Shown here piece by piece: positions 1 to 10,600 of a DNA stretch of 64,000 bases. The stretch's first letter is position 1. Each line of letters starts with the position of its first letter. The notes under the pieces are model-generated. The model was not told where the DNA came from. It ran no database searches and saw only the letters and a program-made list of their open reading frames with translations. The DNA is taken from assembly GCF_050948175.1 (NCBI RefSeq), contig NC_135194.1, forward strand, positions 5,138,033 to 5,202,032, in the 5' to 3' direction. This stretch comes from Xylocopa sonorina (lineage: Eukaryota > Arthropoda > Insecta > Hymenoptera > Apidae). The position numbers and the translations under genes are program-made.

Positions 1-3000
1 TCGTAGCGATAGAGTTCTAATGCTTCTTAAAACGAGATATTGCATCTCATATCTATGTTTCATGATAAGATATAATATGATTTGCGAAGTGTTATGTATT
101 CCTCGTCTACACTTCAAATGAATGTAAATGCGACACTTCCTTGCTAGGAAATAGCGTCTGCAGATGTCTAGGTATCGTAGGGATAGAGTTCTAATACTTC
201 TTAAAACGCGATATCGCATCTCATTTCTATGTTTCATGGTAAGATATAATATGATTTGCGAAGTGTTATGTATTCCTCGTCTACACTTCATATGAATGTA
301 AATGCGACACTTCCTTGCAAGGAAATAGCGTTTGCAGATGTCTACCTATCGTAGCAATAGGGTTCTAATGCTTCTTAAAACGCGATATCGCATCTCATTT
401 CTATGTTTCATGTTAAGATATAATATGATTTGCGAAGTGTTATGTATTCCTCGTCTACACTTCAAATGAATGTGAATGCGACACTTCCCCGCTAGGAAAT
501 AGCGTTTGCAGAAGTCTACGTATCGTAGCAATAGAGTTCTTATGATCCTTAAAACGCGATATCGCATCTCGTTTCTATGGTTCATGGTAAGATATAATAT
601 GATTTGCGAAGTGTTATGTATTCCTCGTCTACACTTCAAATGAATGTAAATGCGACACTTCCTTGCAAGGAAATAGCGTTTGCAGATGTCTACCTATCGT
701 AGCAATAGGGTTCTAACGCTTCTTAAAACGCGATATCGCATCTCATTTCTATGTTTCATGGTAAGATATAATATTCATTGCGAAGTGTTATGCATTCCTC
801 GTCTACGATTCAAATGAATGTAAATGCGACACTTCCTTGCAAGGAAATAGCGTTTGCAGATGTCTAGGTATCGTAGCGATAGAGTTCTAATTCTTCTTAA
901 AACGCGATATCGCATCTCATTTCTATGTTTCATGGTAAGATATAATATGATGTGCGAAGTGTTATGTATTCCTCGTCTACACTTCATATGAATGTAAATG
1001 CGACACTTCCTTGCAAGGGAATAGCGATTGCAGATGTCTACCTATTGTAGCAATAGGGTTCTAATGCTTCTTAAAACGCGATATCGCATCTCATTTTATG
1101 TTTCATGGTAAGATATAATATTCATTGCGAAGTGTTATGCATTCCTCGTCTACGATTCAAATGAATGTAAATGCGACACTTCCTTGCAAGGAAATAGCGT
1201 TTGCAGATGGCTACGTATCGTAGCAATAGAGTTCTTATGATTCTTAAAACGCGATATCGCATCTCATTTCTATGTTTCATGGTAAGATTTAATATGATTT
1301 GCGAAGAGTCATGTATTCCTCGTCTACGCTTCAAATGAATGTAAATGCGACACTTCCTTGCTGGGAAACAGCGTCTGCAGATGTCTAGGTATCGTAGCGA
1401 TAGAGTTCTAATGCTTCTTAAAACGAGATATGGTATCTCATTTCTATGTTTCATGGTAAGATATAATATGATTTGCGAAGTGTTATGTATTCCTCGTCTA
1501 CACTTCATATGAATGTAAATGCGACACTTCCTTGCAAGGAAATAGCGTTTGCAGATGTCTACCTATCGTAGCAATAGGGTTCTAATGCTTCTTAAAACGC
1601 GATATCATATCTCATTTCTATGTTTCATGTTAAGATATAATATGATTTGCGAAGTGTTATGTATTCCTCGTCTACACTTCAAATGAATGTAAATGCGGCA
1701 CTTCCTTGCTAGGAAATAGCGTCTGCAGATGTCTAGGTATCGTAGCGATAGAGTTCTTATGATCCTTAAAACGCGATATCGCATCTCGCTTCTATGGTTC
1801 ATGGTAAGATATAATATGATTTGCGAAGTGTTATGTATTCCTCGTCTACACTTCAAATGAATGTGAATGCGACACTTCCCCGCTAGGAAATAGCGTTTGC
1901 AGAAGTCTACGTATCGTAGCAATAGAGTTCTTATGATCCTTAAAACGCGATATCGCATCTCGTTTCTATGGTTCATGGTAAGATATAATATGATTTGCGA
2001 AGTGTCACGTATTCCTCGTCTACGCTTCAAATGAATGTAAATGCGACACTTCCTTGCTAGGAAATAGCGTCTGCAGATGTCTACGTATCGTAGCAATAGG
2101 GTTCTAATGCTTCTTAAAACGCGATATGGTATCTCATTTCTATGTTTCATGGTAAGATATAATATGATTTGCGAAGTGTTATGTATTCCTCGTCTACACT
2201 TCAAGTGAATGTGAATGCGACACTTCCTCGCTAGGAAATAGCGTTTGCAGAAGTCTACGTATCGTTGCAATAGAGTTCTTATTATTCTTAAAACGCGATA
2301 TCGCATCTCATTGCTATGGTTCATGGTAAGATATAATATGATTTGCGAATTGTTATGTATTCCTCGTCTACACTTCAAATGAATGTAAATGCGACACTTC
2401 CTTGCTAGGAAATAGCGTCTGCAGAAGTCTAGGTATCGTAGCGATAGAGTTCTAATGCTTCTTAAAACGAGATATTGCATCTCATATCTATGTTTCATGA
2501 TAAGATATAATATGATTTGCGAAGTGTTATGTATTCCTCGTCTACACTTCAAATGAATGTAAATGCGGCACTTCCTTGCTAGGAAATAGCGTCTGCAGAT
2601 GTCTAGGTATCGTAGCGATAGAGTTCTTATGATCCTTAAAACGCGATATCGCATCTCGTTTCTATGGTTCATGGTAAGATATAATATGATTTGCGAAGTG
2701 TTATGTATTCCTCGTCTACAATTCAAATGAATGTAAATGCGACACTTCCTTGCAAGGAAATAGCGTTTGCAGATGTCTACCTATCGTAGCAATAGGGTTC
2801 TAATGCTTCTTAAAACGCGATATCGCATCTCATTTCTATGTTTCATGGTAAGATATAATATTCATTGCGAAGTGTTATGCATTCCTCGTCTACGATTCAA
2901 ATGAATGTAAATGCGACACTTCCTTGCAAGGAAATAGCGTTTGCAGATGTCTACGTATCGTAGCAATAGAGTTCTTATGATTCTTAAAACGCGATATCGC

Positions 3001-4793
3001 ATTTCATTTCTATGTTTCATGGTAAGATTTAACATGATTTGCGAAGTGTCATGTATTCCTCGTCTACACTTCAAATGAATGTGAATGCGACACTTCCTCG
3101 CTAGGAAATAGCGTTTGCAGATGTCTACGTATCGTAGCAATAGAGCTCTTATGGTTCTTAAAACGCGATATCGCATCTCATTTCTATGGTTCATGGTAAG
3201 ATATAATATGATTTGCGAAGTGTTATGTATTCCTCGTCTACACTTCAAATGAATGTAAATGCGACACTTCCTTGCTAGGAAATAGCGTCTGCAGATGTCT
3301 AGGTATCGTAGCGATAGAGTTCTAATACTTCTTAAAATGCGATATCGCATCTCATTTCTATGTTTCATGGTAAGATATAATATGATTTGCGAAGTGTTAT
3401 GTATTCCTCGTCTACACTTCATATGAATGTAAATGCGACACTTCCTTGCAAGGAAATAGCGTTTGCAGATGTCTACCTATCGTAGCAATAGGGTTCTAAT
3501 GCTTCTTAAAACGCGATATCGCATCTCATTTCTATGTTTCATGTTAAGATATAATATGATTTGCGAAGTGTTATGTATTCCTCGTCTACACTTCAAATGA
3601 ATGTGAATGCGACACTTCCCCGCTAGAAAATAGCGTTTGCAGAAGTCTACCTATCGTAGCAATAGAGTTCTTATGATTCTTAAAACGCGATATTGCATCT
3701 CATTTCTATGGTTCATGGTAAGATATAATATGATTTGCGAAGTATTATGTATTCCTCGTCTACACTTCAAATGAATGTAAATGCGACACTTGCTTGCTAG
3801 GAAATAGCGTCTGCAGATGTCTAGCTATCATAGCGATAGAGTTCTAATGCTTCTTAAAACGTGATATTGCATCTCATATCTATGTTTCATGATGAGATAT
3901 AATATGATTTGCGAAGTGTTATGTATTCCTCGTCTACACTTCATATGAATGTAAATGCGACACTTCCTTGCAAGGAAATATCGTTTGCAGATGTCTACCT
4001 ATCGTAGCAATAGGGTTCTAATGCTTCTTAAAACGCGATATCGCATCTCATTTCTATGTTTCATGGTAAGATATAATATGATTTGCGAAGTGTTATGTAT
4101 TCCTCGTCTACACTTCAAATGAATGTAAATGCGACACTTCCTTGCAAGGAAATAGCGTTTGCAGATGTCTACGTATCGTAGCAATAGAGTTCTTATGATT
4201 CTTAAAACGCGATATCGCATCTCATTTCTATGTTTCCTGGTAAGATATAATATTCATTGCGAAGTGTTATGCATTCCTCGTCTACGATTCAAATGAATGT
4301 AAATGCGACACTTCCTTGCAAGGAACTAGCGTTTGCAGATGTCTACGTATCGTAGCAATAGAGTTCTTATGATTCTTAAAACGCGATATCGCATCTCATT
4401 TCTATGTTTCATGGTAAGATATAATATGATTTGCGAAGTGTCATGTATTCCTCGTCTACACTTCAAATGAATGTGAATGCGACACTTCCTCGCTAGGAAA
4501 TAGCGTTTGCAGATGTCTACGTATCGTAGCAATAGAGTTCTTATGATTCTTAAAACGCGATATCGCATCTCATTTCTATGGATCATGGTAAGATATAATT
4601 TGATTTGCGAAGTGTTATGTTTTCCTCGTCTACGCTTCAAATGAATGTAAATGCGACACTTCCTTGCTAGGAAACAGCGTCTGCAGATGTCTAGGTATCG
4701 TAGCGATAGAGTTCTAATGCTTCTTAAAACGCGATATCGCATCTCATTTCTATGTTTCATGGTAAGATATAATATGATTTGCGAAGTGTTATG
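1..4793 (-). repeat. 174-bp satellite array, segment 1
   Basis: Head-to-tail monomers of 174 bp, about 27.5 copies, starting and ending mid-monomer. Each carries recognisable blocks: a GTCTGCAG or GTTTGCAG block (the former has a PstI site), GCGATATCGC, GGTAAGATATAATATG, GCGAAGTGTTATG and TTCCTTG(C)(A/T)AGGAA. Variant monomers with TTCATTGCG in place of TGATTTGCG start near 774, 1121, 2861 and 4253, spaced 347, 1740 and 1392 bp, i.e. 2, 10 and 8 monomers. The missing base is a 1-bp deletion near 1095. The minus strand reads open through many monomers because 174 is divisible by 3; I do not regard this as coding. The strand given is that of the long open frame. Last four bases (TATG, 4790-4793) are the left target-site duplication of element A. 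Confidence 0.97.
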
Positions 4794-4795
4794 TG

Positions 4796-4803
4796 TGACG
4801 TCA
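4796..4803. promoter_or_regulatory. CRE-type palindrome TGACGTCA at the LTR tip
   Basis: A perfect 8-bp TGACGTCA palindrome, the consensus bound by CREB/ATF bZIP factors, starts at the third base of the LTR. It is present in all eight LTRs (also 12193, 23249, 30646, 38842, 46239, and 54572 and 61969 for copy D). It overlaps the integrase attachment end, so conservation may reflect integrase recognition rather than transcription factor binding. Function is inferred only. Confidence 0.4.
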
Positions 4804-5791
4804 GGCGCACCGCCTGCCACCCTCTGGCGCCAACCAGCATCCGCAGCATCCGCAACCGGGACACCGCTCTCCCGCCAGCACCTGTATCAGCATCCCCCGT
4901 ACACGGGCCGCACGACGATTCGACGCCCAGAGACGAGGAGACAACGCTACGAGGATGAGGAATACCTCCCCGCGTACGAATCCCGATCACCTGCGATCAC
5001 ACAACCGTACGCTTACTTTTCATACACGCGATTCTAGATTAAGCACTCTACACGAATCATGTACATACACAACCCAACACACACCTAAATATAAGCAGAT
5101 ATTTGTACAATCATAATTTCTAAGTCGTATAGAATATAAGCTGCGATGCGCGCCCGCGCGCACTCGACGCTCGCGGCTCACGCTGAACGCGAGCCGCACC
5201 CCACTCCGAGTGGCCGCCCCACTCCGATCGTACGCCCCACTCACGGGGCCCAGCGACTCGCGCGCCACGCAACCCGAGGAGGTCGCGGACGCGCGACCGA
5301 GAGAGGAGTTCCTTCGAGTCCGATCTCCGAGACGGTTCTAATCTCAACCTCCGAGCAATACGCTCCCCTGCCACGAGCTATCAGCTCTCATGCAGCCGAC
5401 TCTATCGCATCTCCCTTAGCGGAGTCCTTATTATAACTTATTACTATTTCCATTTCATATTATATCGTTAGTTGATAACTTAGACTTAGTAAAGTGTAGT
5501 AGGATAGTTATATTATAGAATATACTCTTGTTTTACCAAATCCAAGTCTCTTTATTCGAATACAAGTTCCTTAAATTCTATTCCACGTGTACGCTCGCGA
5601 TTCTTATTCAATTCACACGATTCATCTGCGACAGCTCTGTACGCTGGACAGTCTTTGAGCGCACCAACGCTCGACTGCTCTCGCTGCATTCCTATCGTAT
5701 CCAAGGTATCTTGAACAAGGATCGACCTCGGTAAGCCAGAGCGCACCATCGCTTGGCCGAGCCGTATTCCGTCCTAGTGCAAGCGCCTTTG

Positions 5792-6121
5792 ATGAATCCC
5801 GAGCCTCCGAAAAGGCGTACACGACGCGCGGGTAGGAAAGAATATCTACGCCGTCTCATTCGCGAATACGCGAGTTGTACTTCCGGACATCCATACGTCT
5901 GCAACGCTGTTTCCGTTCCTGCGAAGGAGGTCTTCGCAGCCGTACGTCCAATTCGAATCCAGGATCGCCCGGTTCCAGCGCCAGTTTCCTCCAGCCGTAG
6001 CTCGCCTGCCTGGAGACTCATTCCCGTCGACGCTCCGCCGATCCAGCCGTACGCCGCTGCTATTCCGGTCACGGATCCACGGCGCCACAGATACCTGGAA
6101 CGAGAGGCGAAACAGTATTAA
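5792..6121 (+). CDS. LTR-internal open frame, 109 codons, unknown
   Basis: An ATG at 5792 opens 109 codons ending TAA at 6119-6121, inside the LTR and upstream of gag. The predicted product starts with a proline and arginine/lysine-rich stretch (KRRTRRAGRK) resembling a nuclear or nucleolar localisation signal and then becomes proline-rich. I recognise no domain. The frame is open in all eight LTR copies, but these are so similar that this is weak evidence of constraint. If transcription starts upstream of it, it would act as an upstream reading frame before gag; a splice donor lies 15 bases after its stop. It may simply be a chance open frame in GC-rich DNA. Confidence 0.2.
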   Translation: MNPEPPKRRTRRAGRKEYLRRLIREYASCTSGHPYVCNAVSVPAKEVFAAVRPIRIQDRPVPAPVSSSRSSPAWRLIPVDAPPIQPYAAAIPVTDPRRHRYLEREAKQY

Positions 6122-6288
6122 GAAGACGTTGAAAGGTAAGTTTTAGGCGTAATTTTGGTTAGATCGAGTTCCGACCGCCAACGAACCCGGCCCCAGCGCA
6201 ATTCGCGTAGGTTTTTCGGGAAAGGCTACGAATCGTGCCATCGGATCGAGCGCAAACGCACCTCGGGACGTGACACGAAAGATATTTT

Positions 6289-6306
6289 TGGTGACAGCGG
6301 TGGGAT
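6289..6306 (+). other. Primer binding site, tRNA-Leu type (copy A)
   Basis: TGGTGACAGCGGTGGGAT starts 13 bases after the LTR end. Its reverse complement, ATCCCACCGCTGTCACCA, ends in CCA and resembles the 3' acceptor and T-arm end of metazoan leucine tRNAs, from memory of the family. The 13-base gap (6276-6288) is longer than the 0-5 bases common in Ty3/gypsy elements. The rest of the 82-base leader up to gag shows no other recognisable signal. Confidence 0.7.
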
Positions 6307-6357
6307 AGCCACGCGTTCTCCACGGAAATTCTGCCGTCCGAGACCGCGAAACAAGCC

Positions 6358-7689
6358 ATGGCAACGAGAACTCCACCGACCAAAACGCGCCAGCAAGCGC
6401 AACGGGCCGCCGCGATGCACGAAACTGATCGCGATAAACGCACAAATAGGGCATTAGATTTTCAAGACGCTCTCGGCGAGCTTACTCAAGATACCGCGCA
6501 AGCAGGCACATCGGCGAAAAACGTAGAATCGACCGATCCAACTACGGTGACCTTGCTTCAACAAGTTGAAATGCTCCGTCGCGAAATTGAAGCTATCCGC
6601 CGAACTCCAGATCTAGCACGCGACGATACAGTGCCGTTGGAAATTCCGCGTATAGACCCGATTTCCGCACAAGGTTCGAGTCAAATATCCGCCGTAACCA
6701 ACCCGCAACATGACGAGCTTTCGCTCAAGCAAGCGCTTGAAGCCGTACCGACGTTCGACGGACAAAATATTCCGGTACTCCAATTTACGCGGGCTTGCAA
6801 ACGGGCTTACGAACTAATTCCGAACGGGTGCGAGCGCACGTTTACGCGCCTTCTGAAGGGCAAATTGAAGGGCCGCGCTTATGCCGCGTTAGAGGACGAG
6901 CCGTGCCAGACGATTCTGGAATTAACTGATATTCTTCGATGTTCGTTCGGACCCGTGAAATCCGCCGATCACTACAGGGGCGAACTCACCAATATATACA
7001 TGCGTGCCAACGAGCACATTTTAGATTATATTGGACGGGTAAAGGACCTGAAGACAGCCATAATTGACTGCGACAGACTCGCGCGTCGCGATCCCCAAGA
7101 GTCCTTAGAAAGCGTAAACAAACTCGCGTCACAGTGCTTCAGGGACGGACTTATTCCCGAAATAAGAATTCAGATGCCGATAGATCCATACAACACCCTG
7201 CAGCAAATTTTCACAAGAGCACGCGAACTCTTTCAAATTCACGAACGCGACTTACAACGTCTAGGCAAAACGCGACCACGCGCGGAATCTCGCGAAAAAC
7301 TCGTAGACATTATCTGCAGTAAATGCAACAACACGGGACATTACGCGACCGAATGTCGGCTCAGAACCGTACCTCAATACCGATCACGGGAATATCGAGA
7401 CCCATACCTGCGTCCCAGGGACGCACCGCTTCCCGCTCAACGCCCGTCCTACGAACAGCCGCGACAAATTTTAGACAGGGACGCGCAAAAATTTTGCAAA
7501 TATTGTAAAAACCCGGGGCACAGCATAGACGAATGCCGTAAGAGAAGATATAATAACAATTTGAACAGGGACTCGGGAAACGACGGTGGCCTCCGTACCC
7601 GCCGCGAGACAGGTCGCGAGGCCCTACCGCAAATACGAACTCTCGCAGCGAACAATTCCGACGAGGAAGTAGGAGAAACGCCGCAATAA
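6358..7689 (+). CDS. gag: Gag polyprotein, copy A
   Basis: Structural polyprotein of 443 residues that would assemble into the cytoplasmic virus-like particle and package the element RNA. The ATG has a good context (GCCATGG). The first ~100 residues are polar and charged; residues about 130-270 look like a retrotransposon capsid region (motifs FTRACKRAYEL and YIGRVKDLKTAI). Two CCHC zinc knuckles of the form C-X2-C-X4-H-X4-C follow: C320, C323, H328, C333 and C380, C383, H388, C393. They form the nucleocapsid, which binds RNA. The tail is Arg/Glu-rich. The stop TAA is at 7687-7689. The last ~130 bases overlap the pol frame, which is -1 relative to gag. Length and layout are typical for insect Ty3/gypsy Gag. 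Confidence 0.95.
   Translation: MATRTPPTKTRQQAQRAAAMHETDRDKRTNRALDFQDALGELTQDTAQAGTSAKNVESTDPTTVTLLQQVEMLRREIEAIRRTPDLARDDTVPLEIPRIDPISAQGSSQISAVTNPQHDELSLKQALEAVPTFDGQNIPVLQFTRACKRAYELIPNGCERTFTRLLKGKLKGRAYAALEDEPCQTILELTDILRCSFGPVKSADHYRGELTNIYMRANEHILDYIGRVKDLKTAIIDCDRLARRDPQESLESVNKLASQCFRDGLIPEIRIQMPIDPYNTLQQIFTRARELFQIHERDLQRLGKTRPRAESREKLVDIICSKCNNTGHYATECRLRTVPQYRSREYRDPYLRPRDAPLPAQRPSYEQPRQILDRDAQKFCKYCKNPGHSIDECRKRRYNNNLNRDSGNDGGLRTRRETGREALPQIRTLAANNSDEEVGETPQ
7575..7623 (+). promoter_or_regulatory. -1 ribosomal frameshift signal, gag/pol, copy A
   Basis: The heptamer GGGAAAC at 7575-7581 sits in the correct gag phase (G GGA AAC), and slipping back one base gives GGG AAA, exactly the pol frame. 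It lies in the gag/pol overlap, which opens after a pol-frame TAA at 7554-7556. After a six-base spacer (7582-7587), GGCCTC at 7588-7593 pairs with GAGGCC at 7618-7623. An inner stem GCGA (7604-7607) pairs with TCGC (7614-7617) around a six-base loop and abuts the outer stem, leaving a ten-base bulge. Heptamer, spacing and stem fit the known architecture of -1 frameshift sites. Pseudoknot pairing could not be tested. Confidence 0.75.
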
Positions 7690-10600
7690 ATATCACCGGG
7701 AAAGCAAGCACGCCTACCGTGATAATTAAATTCGATCATTTAATCTGTCCAACCCGATTTATGATAGACACCGGGGCAGAGATAAACATTATCAAACGAT
7801 CGGCATTAAAATCCTCCGCGCGAATCGACTCTTCGGAAATAGTGATTATAACGGGTGTAACCGACGGCAAAACAGCCACCTTAGGGACGGTGAACCTGGT
7901 AATCTTCGACCGCGTCGTCCCCTTCAATGTAGTCGAGGACAATTTTCCCTTAAAGCCTAACGGAATCCTCGGCTCGGGCTTTTGTAAGGACGCGGAAATT
8001 TCCTTCCTTAAGAAATTTATCAAATGGAACGGGCAGAAAATCCCTTTCGTAGAGGATGTCGAGCCAACCGAAGAACCGTCGTCGCGCCCGGAGACCGCTC
8101 CTCACTTACCAGCGAAAAATAAACAAACGTCGCGCACTAAATCTATTTCTCCTCCGACGCCGCCGCAATCATCGCCCCCTCCGAAACGCGATGCACCGGC
8201 GAAATCTAAACCCAGAACGGATAAGAAGGCCGTTTCTTCGAAGCAAAGAGATCAGATCTCGATTCCTCCGCGATCAAATGTCGGAATAAAGGTTCGCGTG
8301 ATAAACTCCGATATCCCAGAAGGAATAATTCCGAGAATTAATTTAGCACCGGGAATATTTTTCGAGAACGCCCTAGTCAGAGTGGTCCATGGCAAGGCGA
8401 TTACAAGAATAATAAATTCATCAGATCGCACGATCAAAATCGCATTGCCAGACGTAAAACTCGAACCGGCTCAAATTATGACTCCCCTCCACGAGGAGGG
8501 CAGTCCCTCTCTGTTTCCAATTTTTTCCAATTCGAAAAAATACGCTGTATCCGCCGCACCGATCGGCTCTTCCCACAAAAGGGAAATTTCTACTTCTATT
8601 TCAAATCAGACATCGTATTCGACACGCGAGCTTCCTCCTTCTCGGTGCAAAGTAATAAACAAGCACCGAATTTCCTACGCGCAAGCGGTAAAAACCAATG
8701 TAAAGCGAGATGCAAAATCGAAATCTCCGCTATCACCGCAAACCGCCGACTCTCCGCAATCTCGCGTGGACCGTATACTCAGTCTCCTTCGTCTCGATCA
8801 CCTCAATAAGGAGGAAAAAGAACACGTCGTCCGCCTCGTCGAAAGCTCGCAGCATCTCTTCCATATCCAAGGCGACAAATTAGGACACACTTCGGCCACC
8901 ACGCATAAAATACCAACCGTTGACGACCGACCCGTCAACGTGAAGCAATATCGCTTTCCCCCGGCACATAAGGAGGAAATTCGCCGTCAAGTCGAACACT
9001 TTTTACAAAACGATGTCATCTCTCCGTCCAAATCGCCTTATAATTCACCACTGTGGGTAGTGCCCAAGAAGCCTGATTCCTTGGGCAATAAACAGTGGCG
9101 CGTCGTTATCGACTACCGAGCTCTGAACGAGAAGTCTGTCGCCGACGCGTACCCCCTCCCTTGCATCACGGAGATTCTCGATCAGCTCGGTAGCGCGAAA
9201 TACTTCAGTACTTTCGATCTCGCGAGCGGGTTCCATCAGATCCCTATGGAACCCGCCGACGCTCCGAAAACCGCTTTTTCTACGCCTCACGGGCACTATG
9301 AGTTCAAAAGAATGCCCTTCGGGTTGAAAAACGCGCCCGCGACGTTCCAGAGGCTGATGGACAACGTCCTCTCCGGCCTCCAGGGGAACGAGGTATTCGT
9401 CTACCTCGATGATATCGTGATCTACGCCAGCTCTCTGCAGGAGCACCGAGTAAAATTTGAAAAATTAACAAAAAGGCTCAAGGAAGCCAACCTAGTTTTG
9501 CAACCTGATAAGTGCGAATTCCTGCGAAGAGAGGTTAGCTATTTAGGCCACATTATCAGCGAGCACGGGGTAAAACCGGACCCCGCGAAAATAAGCGCGG
9601 TGAAAAATTTTCCACGTCCACAGAACGCCAAACAAATTAAACAATTCCTCGGTCTTGCGGGATATTACAGGCGTTTCATTGCTAATTTCTCGCGTATCGC
9701 TAAACCTCTGACCAATCTGTTAAAAAAGGACGCGCCTTTCGTGTGGCGCAACGATCAAGAAAACTCATTTGTACAACTTCGCGATTGCCTGTGCGAGGCT
9801 CCTATACTCCAATATCCGAACTTTAAGCAGCCGTTCGTTATAACCACCGATGCATCTGCCGAAGCGATCGGCGCTATTCTCAGTCAAGGCCCGATAGGTC
9901 GCGATCTGCCGATCGCGTACACGTCGCGATTACTCAATACTGCGGAGCGAAATTATTCTACGATCGAGAAGGAGTGTCTGGCGATCGTCTACGCCGTCCA
10001 CTATTTCCGGCCATACATCTACGGTAACCAGTTCAAACTCGTTACCGACCATCGGCCGTTAGTGTGGATGAACTCGGTCAAAGATCCATCCAGTAGACTC
10101 GTTCGTTGGAGGCTTAAGCTTGCTGAATTTGATTATGAGATGGTATACAAAAGCGGCAAAACCAACCTCAATGCGGACGCACTATCGCGGAATCCCGCCC
10201 GAGTTTTCCCGCTTTCCCACGCACTTGATTCGGAGGATGACATCTTCGATGTCTCCCCGGAAGTTCGAAGGAAATACACCACTCCAGCTCCTCCTCCTAC
10301 ACCGGTAACGTCGGGAACCGACGTACCGACGCCCGACGCTCCCTCACTTACCGACACCTCGTCAACTCCGCACACAACCGATAATCCCGAAATCTATGTC
10401 CCTGCACCGAATGAATACATCAGGCGAGAGCCTTTGTTTAAATACAGTCGCGACTCACTGTCAACCAGACGAGACAATATTGTCATTTTCGTCACGCAGT
10501 CAGGACACCCTTACGACGCGGGTGCCCAAGAACTCGAAAAAACCGGACAATTCCTTCCCAACGAAAACATCGTCCTTTCCAGATCCAAAGTTGTGAAAAT

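Larger units (their letters stand above)
4794..6275 (+). repeat. 5' LTR of copy A (1,482 bp)
   Basis: Begins TGTGACGTCA and ends ACGTGACA, so the tips are TGT...ACA. The boundaries are fixed by the satellite junctions and by the copy at 12191-13672. It should hold the promoter. Candidate TATA-like words are TATAAG at 5135-5140 and another near 5091, but I cannot place the transcription start. From about 5141 to 5330 it is very GC-rich with short inverted repeats (GCGGCTC/GAGCCGC, CCACTC/GAGTGG); about 5430-5600 is AT-rich. A good splice-donor consensus, AAAG|GTAAGT, lies at 6132-6141. I saw no canonical AATAAA on the sense strand. The region 4794-5037 is the same sequence that encodes the Pol tail in the 3' LTR. 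Confidence 0.96.

Noticed and set aside
1..4793. CRISPR-like regular repeats
   Set aside because: The units are contiguous 174-bp monomers without unique spacers, and the flanking elements are eukaryotic LTR retrotransposons.
4651..5037. Open frame running from satellite into the 5' LTR, and similar chimeras at 23140-23490 and 47586-48167
   Set aside because: They are junction artefacts: satellite frame fused by chance to LTR or Pol-tail sequence.
5038..5140. Solo LTRs or nested insertions
   Set aside because: All eight LTRs pair into four complete elements of equal length, and no element interrupts another.
5146..6088. Other open frames inside the LTR, on both strands (e.g. 5146-5436 and 5692-6072)
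   Set aside because: They are overlapping shadow frames in GC-rich DNA, recur only because LTRs are repeated, and show no recognisable domain.
7719..7721. GTG at 7719 as the start codon of Pol
   Set aside because: A GTG start is unlikely for a eukaryotic element. The frame is open back to 7557, and a phased GGGAAAC frameshift site lies in the overlap.
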